From: Corylus avellana
Lineage: Eukaryota; Streptophyta; Magnoliopsida; Fagales; Betulaceae
Length of the DNA: 64,000 bases
Reading direction: 5' to 3'
Assembly (NCBI RefSeq): GCF_901000735.1
Contig: NC_081547.1
Span: forward strand, 20,212,838 to 20,276,837
The translations under genes were made by a program, and so were the position numbers. Shown here one piece after another: positions 36,438 to 48,600 of this stretch. Numbering within the stretch: position 1 is the first letter of the stretch; every line of letters starts with the position of its first letter. The notes beneath the pieces are model-generated. The model saw only the letters and a program-made list of their open reading frames with translations, made no database searches and was not told the origin of the DNA.

Positions 36438-37423
36438 TTTCTTTTCTTTTTTTTTTATATCAATCATTATTCCATTTTTTTTGACAAACTCATAATCGTT
36501 TGAGCTGGGCGTGATGTTTACCAAACAAAGCAAGTTACACAATCTCATGAATCCAAATAATTATTGGCAGCGCAAGACACACTTGGTGCCTGCCTACCAG
36601 AAGAAACCAACGGTACTCAATTGATTGCTGCGGTGGCACAAGGCACAGATGCTCTCACATATTCTCTCAGAGTGGACATCGTGGGGACCACGATGAACGG
36701 TGGAGGGTGATCCACGTATGAAGAATAGGTGAAGGCCGAAGGGTTACGTCAGTGGCCTCGAGATATGAAAAATCACGAAACTCCACGCGTAAGCTCCCAT
36801 ACCGATTTCCCATTTCCAAGTTTTCTACGTCCGCAGTTTGGACACGTCATTCAATTCTGTGCTCGTTCGTTCACACTCTACGCGTGTACACCACGCGTCC
36901 AGCGGAGCATGGGTGAAGTTTGAACTTACCTCCAGCGGAACACAAACACTGGTGCAGCAGAAAAAAAAAACACCTTCCTATCGGTGTTTAGTAACTTAGC
37001 TTAACAATGAATAAAAAATTATTTAAACATTAATTTGAATTTTTTTTTTAAATAGTAAAAATAGATAAATAAAAAATATTTTAAATAAAATAGTAAAAGT
37101 CGATAATTCAAATGATGAACTAGATTTTAAATAAAATAGTAAAAGTGGAAGGCTAAAATAGAGAGTCACATCCTAAATGCTTTAAAAAAAGGAAAATGCT
37201 GATTTTTTTTTTTAAAAAAAAAATTATAACTAAAATGAAGAATAGGTTTTCTAAGCCGGATATGAACGCCATTTTACTTTTCTTTATAGTGATAAAATAC
37301 TTGTACATCATAAGGAGTCAACAACATACTGAACAAAACAAGCATTGTGGAATGATAGTAACTATTGGAGCAAATATTAACATTTGATTAATAATGCAAA
37401 AACTCTTCCATATGGGGGCGCAG
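36438..37423. other. Intergenic region, partly GC-balanced and unassigned
   Basis: Sequence at about 36560-36960 is less AT-rich than its surroundings and contains ACGCGT and CCACGCG motifs, but no convincing frame or splice structure. It could be a gene relic or promoter fragment. The rest is AT-rich. Confidence 0.35.
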
Positions 37424-37609
37424 AATTGGAAGGTTAGCCATGTAAAACATTCAGCTAATACGGCTATACATAGACTAGCAAGAATGGCTTTAGCCATCGG
37501 AGAGGATCATATGTGGAAAGAGTCGGATTTGTATTCGCAAAGTTGTACATCATGATCAGTAGGCTTGTTTTGAGTAATGAAATAAGGGAATTTCATTTCA
37601 AAAAAAAAA
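37424..37609 (+). pseudogene. 5'-truncated LINE, RNase H-like C-terminus plus poly(A)
   Basis: The frame NWKVSHVKHSANTAIHRLA continues to a stop at 37553-37555. It resembles the C-terminal RNase H-like domain (RVT_3) of plant LINE ORF2 (pattern HV..ANxAAHxLA). An A-run at about 37600-37609 follows about 45 bp after the stop, as at LINE 3' ends. Only the last 43 or so residues remain, typical of 5' truncation on insertion. Confidence 0.7.
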
Positions 37610-38227
37610 CACTAAACATACGTGTAATCAAGTTTTGGCAAATTACCTTAAAAGATTATATTTATTAGGAGGATCTAAGCAACGTTATTGTCCCATTTTT
37701 TTTTTTAATTTTTTTTTTTATGAAAATATGAAAAAAAAGAAAAAAAAAAAGAAATCATCAATAATATTTTATTTGTTATTAATATTTTAAAATTTAATTA
37801 TAAAGACTGAATTTTTATATATATATATGTGTGTGTGGAATAACACAAATTCTTCAAAATGACAATGAATTGGGGAGTATGTATTCCAAAATTTAAAATT
37901 AAAATGCCTTGAATAAAGTCCATCCATCCAAGTGGATTCCTATAACTTATTATAAAATTGTCAAATAAATTATAGGGAATATCTTTGTGAGTGCTATTAT
38001 TTAAATATACGAATTTAATTCTTAATCACCCTTCGTTAAAAAGGAGAGGAAATATTAACCCGTAGAATTAAAATAATTGATCAAATGGTTCATACAATTT
38101 GCTCCTCCCACATATGTTTCAAAGTAAACTTTTACGTATGAAAGTTCATGGGAGCACATTAAATGTTATTAGTAATTATTCTCTCTCTTTCTCAACAATA
38201 AATAAAAAAAGGACATAAAATTTCTTT

Positions 38228-38456
38228 AAATCAGTCAGAAGAAAATATCATCCAGCTCATTTAAAATAGTGCAAATTATCTATAAACATTTAAAACGTAC
38301 ATTAATTTTTTTCTTTTTTTTATTCAAAGCGGGAGAGGGGGAAAATGTGAAAATGTCATTAATAGCAGTTTACTAAGTTAGATGTGCGTTTTAAATGTTT
38401 ATAGACACTTGACATTATTTTAAATGTGTTGAATGATATTTTCTTCAGACTGATTT
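38228..38456. mobile_element. Palindromic MITE (229 bp)
   Basis: Arms of about 75 bp are inverted copies. Left begins AAATCAGTCAGAAGAAAATA; right reversed begins AAATCAGTCTGAAGAAAATA. Both share CTATAAACATTTAAAACG. The centre is T-rich. It is non-coding, and no clear target duplication was seen. Confidence 0.8.
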
Positions 38457-40711
38457 GGAAGAAATTTTTATCCATAAAAAAATACATTGAAAAATAAATA
38501 TTTAAAGAAAGTAGAAAGTGAAATAAATGATCGGTTGAAGTTTGTATTAAAAATGTAGTAGCAAAAATATAAAAATATGTGTATTGGGTTAGGTAAAATA
38601 GCAAGTATTGCTGGAAATGCTTTAAAATTATATATTTTAATCCTACTTTTGACGCTTGTTGGATGAGTTAAGAATCATAATAAGGTCAAAATCAATCCCT
38701 CTTTTTTCAAATCGACTAAATGAATGACCCACCGGTCAACCAACAAGTAGTTAGTTCAAAGATGCGTACGTAGCGATAGAATTTTCTCTAAAAAAGCCTT
38801 CAAGAGGGATGAGAAGGTGGACTAGTTGATACTGTCACGTTAGAATTGTTGGATTAATGTTTAGTAAGATTATAGTATATAACATTATTAAAAGATAATA
38901 GTTTTCTTTGACAACTTTTTTTTAATTGTGTTTTTGGTTGGAAAAGTGTTTGTCAATGAAGACGTGTCTTTTCAAAATTTAATTTAGAAAACAATGAAGA
39001 AGAAGTGTCCTAAACATTTTTGGTAATAAGTTTCAAGTTTTTTTCTTTTTCATTGTTAATAAATTCTTTTGAATAGGAAAAAGTCAACATCAAGAGAATT
39101 AAAAAAGCAACAAAAAGATATTCCCATCTACTCATGAAATTGGAAGCAAGTAGAACATTCCCGAGCAATTTAATACTGCTACGCAAACAATAATGCATGT
39201 ATAAAAAAAAAAAAAAATTGTTTTTTTTTTTAAAAAAAAGAAAAAGCTTCTGACGTGGACGCCACTCTCTTCCATTTAGGCTTTAGCACTCAATTTGGGC
39301 CAGGCCCATCCTGATCAGCTGAAGCTCAGATTATAATGGGTGAGCACAGCCCACTCTTCAACACAAAGAAAACTTGACCCAAAAAGCTTCAAGTCGACCT
39401 TAACCCAACTCAGAATACTCAACCAAGCTTGCCTTTAACATAACTCAACCCACAAACTTCAACCGATAAAATTTAGATATTTCATCGTAAAATGTTTTTT
39501 TGTTAAAAAGTAATTTCAACAAAATATATTTTTTTAAAAAAATATTTTTGACGTTTATCTCGTACAAAGAATGAGCGACTATAAAAAAAAGGTTGGGGAC
39601 GTTTGGCAAGCTCAGGCAAAAGTTAGGCAATTTGATAAGGATAAATTCAAAACTCGAAAAATAATTTATGATTTTAAAAAAAGAAAACCATTTTATAATT
39701 TTTTTTTTTTAAAAAAGATTTTTTTGGCAAACTAAAAATATTTTTGGGTAAACTATTATTTTTCGTTGCGTTAAACACCAAAAAAATATGAAGAATATTT
39801 TTCAGAAATCATTTTGCAGCGAAACAAATAGAGTCTATTACTTTGAAAGTAGAATTATTTTTATTTTTAAGTGAAATAGAGATAAATCATTTTATGGTCA
39901 GAATTTATTATTGTATCCAACGGAACTAAAGCAATAAAATACAAAAAAAAAAAAATTAAATAAAGCAAAACAACTCAATGATCTTGTGCTGAAGAAGAAG
40001 AAGAAGAAGAAAATAACTATAAATGATCTTCTGCAATTTATAGGCTTGCGTGTCCTTTGTAAGTTGGGAAGCTCACATGTGAAATGGGCTTGATTAGAAT
40101 CTGAAATGGGCTTTGAGTAGGCTCAAGCATTTCTTGATTTTTGGTCGAGATAGGAAATGATAAAGGGCCCAAGGCCCACAAAGATGAGCAGGCCTGGTGG
40201 GATTCAAGTGATATATGGCCCAGACTTTTTGCAAGGCTTCATTCAACACACACAATTATGGTAAGATTTGTTCCTCAATTCCAAAATAAAAAACCAGACT
40301 TGCAGTGTTTATGGAAAGGAAAAAGTATTCCTACATAGAATAGATTTGTTTTGCTTCATTTTTGGAGAGGGGCTGGGGGTACAATCCATCATAGCAACCC
40401 AAATAGAAGGGTTTCATCAAGTAAACCAACAAACCACCACAACTGGTATTTTGGATTTGTGATTTCAAAACATTTGACTTAAAAATAGTAATTTAAAAAT
40501 GTGCAATTTTTTTAAAAATGCAGCTAAGCGTTTGGTAAAATCGTAATTAGACCTTTAAAATTGTGTATTTTTAAAAATACACCCATTTAAATGCAATTTG
40601 AGAAAACATATTTTTCTACATTTTCAAATCTTAATTGTTTTAAAAACAAACTCTCAAATGATACATTTCTTGTGATTTATATTTCTTATAATGAAAATAA
40701 GTAAATATTTA
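38457..40711. other. AT-rich intergenic region
   Basis: No gene is recognised. A stretch near 39720-39835 (TTTTGCAGCGAAACAAAT) resembles one near 48120-48205. Both may be ends of a dispersed non-autonomous element. Short frames at 40141-40462 have no family motif. Confidence 0.4.
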
Positions 40712-41143
40712 GGGAAAAATACATTTTACCCCTTGAACTATCCACCCATTTGCACTTCTAACCCCAATGTTTAAAAAGTGACACTTTACTCCCTCCCCTC
40801 CCCGAAAAACTTCTAAATTGTTGTAATTCGACCATTCTGACTTCTTCTTTTTTCCCAAAATGCCCCAATCCTAAGTTAAAAAATAAATAAATAAAAAATT
40901 AAGGGGTGGCTTCGAGCCCAACCGGGGTGGTCGGCCAACCCTTAATTTTAATTTAATTTTTTTAATTTTATTATTATTATTTTTTTAACTAAGGATGGAG
41001 GCATTTTGGGAAAACAAAAGTCAGAATGGTCAAATTGCAACAATTTGGAAGTTTCAGGGAGGGGGTAAAGTGTCACTTTTTAAACATTGAGATTAAAAGT
41101 GTAAATTGGTGAATAGTTCAGGGGGGTAAAATGTACTTCCCCC
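40712..41143. mobile_element. Mutator-type MITE with perfect 9-bp target duplication
   Basis: Terminal repeats are GGGAAAAATACATTTTACC and, reversed from the right, GGGGGAAGTACATTTTACC. The inverted arms extend over about 150 bp. AAATATTTA lies directly outside both ends (40703-40711 and 41144-41152). The core includes GGGGTGGCTTCGAG and CCGGGGTGGTCGG. It is 432 bp, non-coding, and the same family as 22633-23064. Confidence 0.92.
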
Positions 41144-41152
41144 AAATATTTA

Positions 41153-42250
41153 TTAATTTTCATATAATCTCAGCTGCAAGGAAGAGAGAGAAACGACAAA
41201 AATGAGCTAAGATAAGGAAGAAAGTGTGTGAGAATAGAAGGCTTTAGGAGGTGGGATTGAGAACCAATGCAATTTGGACAAACAATTGTGAGAGGCCCTT
41301 ATGGGGCTAACTTGCTTGGACAGTTTGAGACCTATATAATACTTCAATTATTTAATTAAGGTTAAGTGAGCCTTGGATAGGCTAATGGGTTTGTTAAGAT
41401 TTGTTAAGCCTCATTAGAGGCTAGAATTTTAACCTTCTTATATAATCGAACGTTCGAAGTAGGATAGCCGAACATTCGAGTCAAACCCTAGTGACGAACG
41501 TTGGAGGTTGGATGTCTGAATGTTTGATTGTAACCTTAGACCTGAACGGTCAAACTTTATCAAGCAAATGTTCGATTAAAACCCTAGGATTGTTGGTCCA
41601 ACATGTAATACATTGGTACCATACTAAGAAGATGAGGAGTAGCTCACGTAGAGTGGATGATTTATAAAGATAGTAATGAGTGTTAAGTTTCACATTGCGT
41701 AATTACTAGGTAAAATTGGACTTTATATGGAATTCTAGAAAGGCTTCCAATTGACTAGTCATTTTAGGGTAATAGTGCAGATGTGGATAGCGCTTTTCCT
41801 TGGTTCGTTACGAATGGAAGTAGAGCTAGGTTTCGATCTTGGGACCTATACACCAAACGTTCAAAGGTACACCCAAATGTTCGACATGTGGTAGTACTGT
41901 GTAAACTAGCTCATCCTTATCCTCAGAGTGTTGAGAACTTATATATACCACTCCCCTACGCCTCTTTATCATATTTCTGCCAATTTTACTCAGTTTTACC
42001 CTATAGTGAGTGTGTGAGTGCTTTGGAGAGAAGATGTATTATTGGCCCTCTGTTTATAAGGAGATAACTTTTCTAGCCTATCTAATTTCTTAAGTTGTTA
42101 TATTGTTTAGTTTGTTTTCATAGCATGTGGATATTTTGTTGGCCCTGATACTAGCTTAATGATGGTTTAGCGTTTTGATAACGTTGGATGTAGCCTTTCC
42201 TGCATGAATGCGTTATTATGGCTTACGACTATGTTAGGGATCATATTCAG
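41153..42250. repeat. Unassigned LTR-like sequence with GAACGTTCGA motifs
   Basis: A perfect 12-bp palindrome TCGAACGTTCGA (41446-41457) is followed over about 130 bp by decayed versions (CGAACATTCGAG, GAACGTTGGAGG, TGAACGGTCAAA, AAATGTTCGATT). No coding domain is visible; a retroelement LTR is the likeliest origin. Confidence 0.4.
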
Positions 42251-42302
42251 ACCTTAGAACTTGCCTAGGAATAGTTTGGTTAGTGTTTTGTTCAAAAATT
42301 GG

Positions 42303-42728
42303 TTATTGCCCACCACCGAATGTTTGACGTCCATACTTGGACCTTGTGTCTTTGCATGCGATCACAATCACTTTCTTTTCATTTCTCTTGAATACAAAAT
42401 CTTTTCCTCTCAAAATATTGTATTGTCTCACAACATTTCTAAACTCCGCAGCATCGTGAAATGTATTCTCTACGACCAATATTGGATTACTCAAGTCAAT
42501 AGAATTGAATTGCACCTACTTGGTTATATCAGTGCAGGTTGAGTGTACTACACTATCATCATCACTAGAATATGGTGACCTAAGCACATCATTATCCTCC
42601 ATATATGAACTATCAATATCTTCCCCACCTCTAGATTCTCCATCATTTCCAACACTCTCCCCATCATTTTCAGCACTCTTCCCAACATTTCCAGGCGTGT
42701 CATTTGATACCTCTGTCTCCATTCCCAA
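42303..42728 (-). pseudogene. MULE transposase remnant (MuDR N-terminal domain)
   Basis: Two minus-strand frames lie in the same phase, separated by a single TAG at 42516-42518. The upstream part is acidic (ENDGESVGNDGESRGGED), as in the region before the MuDR DNA-binding domain. The downstream part, NTFHDAAEFRNVVRQYNILR then GKDFVFKRNEKKVIVIACK, matches the plant MuDR N-terminal domain. No MULE catalytic DDE region is found. Possibly related frames continue upstream to about 43409 but are not convincing. Confidence 0.75.
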
Positions 42729-43647
42729 ATCTTCATCATTTCCAACCTCTTTATTAATGTTGCCATCACCATGAATAATCTCCTCTTTTGATTTAGAACC
42801 ATTGTATCATCACTCAGAACATCGCCCCAAAAAGTATTCTTTCTAAACACAACCGCCCTCTCATATTCTTAAGCCTCTTCATTTGCAACTATATCTTCTT
42901 CTTCAACTTCGACATCTACTACACCATATATAACTATATTCAACTCTACAAGGCCATCATGACCTACATGGTGTGAGACCATTTCAATTCCATCGTGGTC
43001 AAATGGCAAAAGTTTTAACCCTTGGTATAAAGACATTTATGGTAAACTGTAATAAATAAGGTTCCCAGACCTATACCTATAGTTCTTACATATGTCCTCT
43101 ATATCAAAAATTGTCAGTTTATTTCCATCATACGGGTTAGGGTAGTTACTAACATTGCAATCGACATAATTACACCTATTTTACCTGTTAAAGGTACTCC
43201 CACAGTGCATCTCAAACATCAATGAGTCTAAACCCATCCTGTGTCCTATCACATTCATTACATTGAAAATGTGTAAATGTGCAAATGTGTAAAAGTAGAT
43301 GACACAAATAGACATTTCTAGTAGCATAATAAGAAAATAACATTTTTAACTTATTTAATTGTTGAAAGAGAATGTAACTTGGTCCCATACATAAGCAGCA
43401 AAAGACCACGTAACCCCCATATTCAACCCCACTTCAGACCGGCCACGACACAATCAAAACCAACTTGACAAAAAATATTAAAACCTACCAATAAGCATTT
43501 ACCTGGTCCCCTTAAAATAAAGCAACAAAACAATTGAAAAGTTATGAAAGGGGCCACTTATTCTAGTTATAATATTCAAACGTGGTAATCAAGTGTCTAA
43601 CATAAGCAACAAATAAGGGACTACACTTTAGTACTAAACAACACAAG

Positions 43648-44291
43648 CAGGGGCGGACCTAGGAATTTTTTCCTGGGGGTGCCTGTCCCCCACTTCAGTA
43701 CTATTTTGCCCTTGGGGACACCTCCCTCCCTCATTAATTATTCATCTACTCGCCCACCACCACACAATTGTCTCCCATCTTTTATTTATTTTTTATTTTT
43801 TTTCGTCTTCTCTCTCCTCTCATTGTTGATAGAATGTTATGATTTTTCATTTTTGTCTTCAAGCTTTGGGGATTATTCCGACCTACTGTGTGAGGCTAGG
43901 GAAACTGGCTCTTAGAAATAGGCAAACTAGCACTTTTAGATTGTTGCGTGAGGCTAGGGACCCATAATAGTTTTTATTTTTATTTTTATTATTTTATTAT
44001 TTTACTTTTCTATTTTCCTTGGCACTCGTATTCTTCTAGAAATGTGTTTAGTTGATAAAAGCTTATATTTATTTATTTATTTATTATTATTAAATTTGGC
44101 AAGTGGCCCAAGTAGAGTTTTTTTAAGGAGAAACATTTTAGGAGATTTTTTTTTTTTTGGGGGGGGGGGTTTGAACGGTAATTTTGGAAGGGCCATTACA
44201 TGTAATTTTTTTTTTCAAAGGGCTTTAGGGGAAAATTTTTTTGGTTGGGGTTGCCAAGGACCCCCCACTCTATAACGTGGGTCCACCCCTG
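43648..44291. mobile_element. Non-autonomous hAT element with perfect 8-bp target duplication
   Basis: Terminal inverted repeats are CAGGGGCGGACCTAGG on the left and, reversed from the right, CAGGGGTGGACCCACG. AACACAAG flanks the element exactly on both sides (43640-43647 and 44292-44299). It is 644 bp, T/G-rich and has no transposase frame. Eight-base duplications and CAGGGG-type ends identify the hAT superfamily. Confidence 0.93.
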
Positions 44292-45308
44292 AACACAAGG
44301 TGACAAAAAAATGTCAACCTTTTAGAATATTATCAAACAACAACGCCAATACAAAAACAACAAGATGACCCACTGCAAATATATAATAGTCAAACCAAAA
44401 ACCTCGCAAAACATGAATATAAATAGAAAATCCAAATATGTCAAAACTTTTAGAAGCGTTACATGCAAAACCCCCAAAGCACTAATACAAATTTAACAAA
44501 TATCAAATACAAAACATCGTCACGGATCAACTATAAAATCTAATAAAATAAATTTTTTGATAATAGAAAACTTACTTGATGATCATAGTCACGAATGCCT
44601 TTCAGTATGAAATAACCCTAACCCACTACAAATCGTAATCGTAAGTTCAGTTTTTAGGGTTCACGGAGATCGAAGTGTAGAGTTCATCGCAAGAGGACTT
44701 TCGAAGTGTTTGAAATTTGTTTTACTTTCGTTGACTGCATTTGAAATTAGGTTAAATTTGGGCTTCTTCACTCGAGGGCAATTTTGACATTTAAAGTAAT
44801 ATGGGTGAGGGCATAACAGGGAGATTTGGGGTAAAAAATCACTTGCATCACATGTGTTGACCATTCCGTTAAGGGTTAACGACTAAATTTGATGGAGGAG
44901 GTACATTGCATCAAATTGAAAGTTGATGGGGGTGAAATTGAGAATTTTTTAAATTTGGAAGGTCTTCTTAAAATGCGTGATAGTTTAGTGGTCCTAAGTG
45001 AAGTTTCTCCTATATAAAATTTCATGTATGAGGTAGAAATTTGGAGTCAATTGGAGCACATCTAGGGCTCTAATCAGATTGGAAATGTTTAATGAACCTA
45101 GAACTTTGGATGAATGAAAAAAGGGACAAACGAACTCCGATTTGATTAATTCCAAGACCAAAAGATTGGTCTTGTAGTCCACTACCGGCCTATAAATTTT
45201 GATAAAAATCTGATTTCGAAAAGTGGACCAGAACAAGCCGAGAAGCTACTTTTCCATATCGATATAGTTTTAGACATGACAACTCTAAGTGCTCTCTTTT
45301 TAGACTAA

Positions 45309-45717
45309 GGCCTTGTTTGGCACACGACATCGATGTGAGACGGTTTCACTGCACTGTTGGTGGGAAGTGACGGTGACACAAGGGTCAGACATCGATTATT
45401 GTAAAAGTCTGCAGCAAAATAGAAAAGGTGTGGGTTCTCTGAGGTATTCAACAAGCCATCCAAGCGGAATGACCATAACGCCCTCACTTCACCTCACGTT
45501 GGGGAGAAGTTTCTGAGGCTATTTTTGGTGCTCTGGCCTGAAGGACAAAAGAGTAATTTACACATCCAAATTTTTTCAAATGACAATGAGTATGTAATGT
45601 AGTCCAGTCTCGTCACCCAGTCTTTGCGACAGCCAAGGTAAGTATCTGATGCAACACATTCCCTCAAAACCTACTAACAGTGCTGTGGAAACCCTGTGCT
45701 ATTTGCCAAACATTACC
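45309..45717. mobile_element. PIF/Harbinger-like MITE with TAA target duplication
   Basis: The ends are GGCCTTGTTTGGCA and, reversed from the right, GGTAATGTTTGGCA. TAA lies directly outside both ends (45306-45308 and 45718-45720). It is 409 bp with no transposase frame. The three-base TAA duplication favours PIF/Harbinger. Confidence 0.75.
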
Positions 45718-46167
45718 TAAGTGCTCTCCTAAGAAATCTCCAACAATTATTCAAAAATGAGGCTAGTCCCTAGGGGTTAGTCAAGTGAATAAACAATTAT
45801 CAATGGTGAGAATAAACAATTCACAATTGTGGTAGACATCGTAAAGTGGACAACCAACAAAGCTGCAGGAGAAGGATTTAATTCTTCAAGAGTTTGCTTG
45901 TTTTGTGCCATCAAATGCAGGATAATGTTTAAGCCATGATTCCTTGTCGATGATAGATTAATTTATGTTTTCTTGTTTATGATAGATTAATTTGTGTACT
46001 CTTTTCGAAGTGTGTTTATTTATTTATTTTTATTTTTTCTAAAAATGGGGGTTAGACTTTGTACTACGAATCATCAATCAATTAGGAATTTATTATCATT
46101 TTGAGACTTCTCTCAATTTTCTCTGTAGAAAAACTATCTTCAAACCAAGGGTTTAGGTTCATACGTC

Positions 46168-46551
46168 GATGATTTGTATCGATTGTCTTCCCCGAATGAT
46201 CTTATGGAAACCGAAGCCCAACAGGTGGCTAGGTTTATTGGCAAATTGTGTTTATCGATCTAAGACAAGGTATCTATGCAATATGTCTTCACTCTTATCG
46301 AAGCTGTTAGTTTAGCCACCCGAGCAGAGAGGGAGTTGGAGCTGTCAAGAGCTTCAACATGGGAGCGAAACCCAGGCGATCGAGTAAGATCCACACAAAA
46401 CCCGAGAAAGCAATAGATAGTCTAAACTGGGACTACTGTTCAATCCATAGCTCCAGTAGGGAAGATAACTGGTGGTAGCACCAGTGGACCGACACAACCA
46501 GTGACCATACCACCCTCTAACAATCCTTATGCAAGGCTTGGACTAGAGAAG
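46168..46551 (+). pseudogene. Ty3/gypsy gag remnant
   Basis: The frame reads DDLYRLSSPNDLMETEAQ, then VARFIGKLCLSI, a stop, DKVSMQYVFTLIEAVSLATR, AERELELSRA and, near the end, NPYARLG. This resembles the gypsy gag region just before the zinc knuckle. At least three in-frame stops make it a pseudogene. Upstream sequence (about 45950-46150) recurs at about 59510-59695 and may be LTR or leader. The 312-bp tandem array begins about 20 bp downstream. Confidence 0.75.
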
Positions 46552-46573
46552 TGAGAAGAGGAAGAATAAAAAA

Positions 46574-47520
46574 AATCTCATCGGTAATCGCAAACCCACC
46601 TAACATTCATCGAAAACCCCCCAATTTTTTCAGTAAAAACCCACTAATTTACAATCAAAACCCAAGAAACAAATGCCACCACAAAACGTCTCCACTCACA
46701 CAACAACTATCCAACCAAACAACCTTTCAATCACAACCCAAAACACCCCCCACAGAGAGAGAAAGAGAGACAATATTTAAAAAGTGTACAAAACAAAAAC
46801 CAAAATGCCAAAAAGTAACTGACCGATCTCAAACGAAACAACAAAATCTTTGATCAGTCTCACACACACACACACAACAAAACGAATCTCATCGTTTATC
46901 GCAAACCCACCCAACATTCATTGAAAACCCCCTAATCTTTTCAGCAAAAACCCACTAATTTACACTCAAAACCCAAGAAACAAATGCCACCACAAAACAT
47001 CTCCACTCACACAACAGCTGTCCAACCAAACAACCCTTCAATCACAACCCAAAACACCCCCCATAGAGAGAAAGAGACAAAATTAAAAAAGGTGTACAAA
47101 ACAAAAACCAAAATGCCAAAAAGTAACCGAACGATCTCGAACGAAATCACAAAATCTTTGATCAGTCTCACACACACACACACACACACAACATAACGAA
47201 TCTCATCGGTAATCGCAAACCCATCTAACATTCATTGAAAACCCCCCAATCTTTCCAACAAAAACCCACTAATTTACACTCAAAACCCAAGAAAAAAATG
47301 CCACCACGAAACATCTCCACTCACACAACAACTATCCAACCAAACAACCCTTCAATCACAACCCAAAACACCCCCGACACAGAGAGAAAGAGAGACAAAA
47401 TTAAAAAAAGTGTACAAAACAAAAACCAAAATACCAAATAGTAACCGACCGATCTCGAACGAAACTACAAAATCTTTGATTAGTCTTACACACACACACA
47501 CACACCCAGCCGACTGATCT
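46574..47520. repeat. Tandem array of about 312-bp units joined by (CA)n tracts
   Basis: Units start AATCTCATCG at 46574, 46885 and 47199 (periods 311 and 314). Each carries AAACCCACTAATTTACA, CCACCACRAAACRTCTCCAC, a purine-rich AGAGAGAAAGAGA patch and a closing CACACA tract. A fourth partial copy of the unit's end sits at about 47508-47565. Short frames across it reflect the repeat, not a gene. Confidence 0.9.
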
Positions 47521-47570
47521 CGAACAAAACCACAAAATCATTGATCAGTCTCACACACACGCACATGAAA

Positions 47571-47830
47571 GAGAGAGAGAGAGAGAGAGATTAGGGTTTA
47601 GAGAGAAGAAACCAAAATCAAACAAAAATTACCAAATTTGTAAACACACACACACACACACACACGCAAACACACACACACACATAGAGAAAGAGAAAGA
47701 GAGAGATTAGGGTTTAGAGAGAAGAAAACAAAATCAAACAAAAATTACCAAATCTATAAAGTCACAAATTCGTATATCTGAAATTTTTTTTCTCTATAGA
47801 ATGAAACACTCTATACAATTCAACAAAGAA

Positions 47831-47870
<40 letters not shown>
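47571..47870. repeat. Second short duplication with GA and CA microsatellites
   Basis: GAGATTAGGGTTTAGAGAG followed by CAAAATCAAACAAAAATTAC occurs at about 47588 and again at about 47703, separated by (CA)n. A (GA)n tract at about 47831-47869 follows. It looks like a continuation of the same unstable repeat region. Confidence 0.75.
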
Positions 47871-47872
<2 letters not shown>

Positions 47873-48309
47873 GAGTGTACCTAAGATGCCAATTGAGAGA
47901 GAGATAACTGCTTGTTGAGCGTAACGGAGAAGAAGAGTCTCGACCAAGAGAGAGAGGAGCTGTGCAGTGCGTGCATTTTGAGCGTGAAGGAGAGAAGTGT
48001 CGGGTTTAGGGTGAGTGTGTCGGAAAGAGTTGGGGGAAAATAGTTTACAAAATTAAAAAGTGTAAACTATTTTCCTAAAAATGTAAAGGCTTTTTGGTCA
48101 AACCGAAATCATTTTTAGTTTGATTTAATTTTGCAGCGCACCAAACACCGTAAAATACCGAAAACAATTTTCGTAAAATATTTTACGCCGAAACAAACGG
48201 AGCCTAAGTGTATTTTGTGGTGAATATGCTTGAGGAGAACTTGAATATCATTTTTGCAGATTGACTTCAAATCGGAATACTTGCTTGTAGCCATTCATGA
48301 TTTTCTTGA

Positions 48310-48340
<31 letters not shown>

Positions 48341-48600
48341 CTGGTTAGGTGTATATCTTGTATACTTTCTTGTTCCTTAGTTGTGTCTTTGCACTTTTTA
48401 ATAAATTTCTGATTACTTACTAGTCGAACTAACTAGAAAACAAGATAATGAAACACTAAAATTGGCTTGATTGCTGGTTTTCATAGGATGTTTTAACTCG
48501 ATTACATGCTTATATATGATTGGAGATGTTTATGGCCCTCCTCATATGTTCGTTGCAAAGAGTCCCAGTGATCAATCTTTCCAATTCCACGTTTAAGAAG

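Noticed and set aside
46551..47441. Three lysine/threonine-rich open frames
   Set aside because: They repeat with the 312-bp tandem unit and consist of low-complexity K/T/Q/N runs; no splice or family support.
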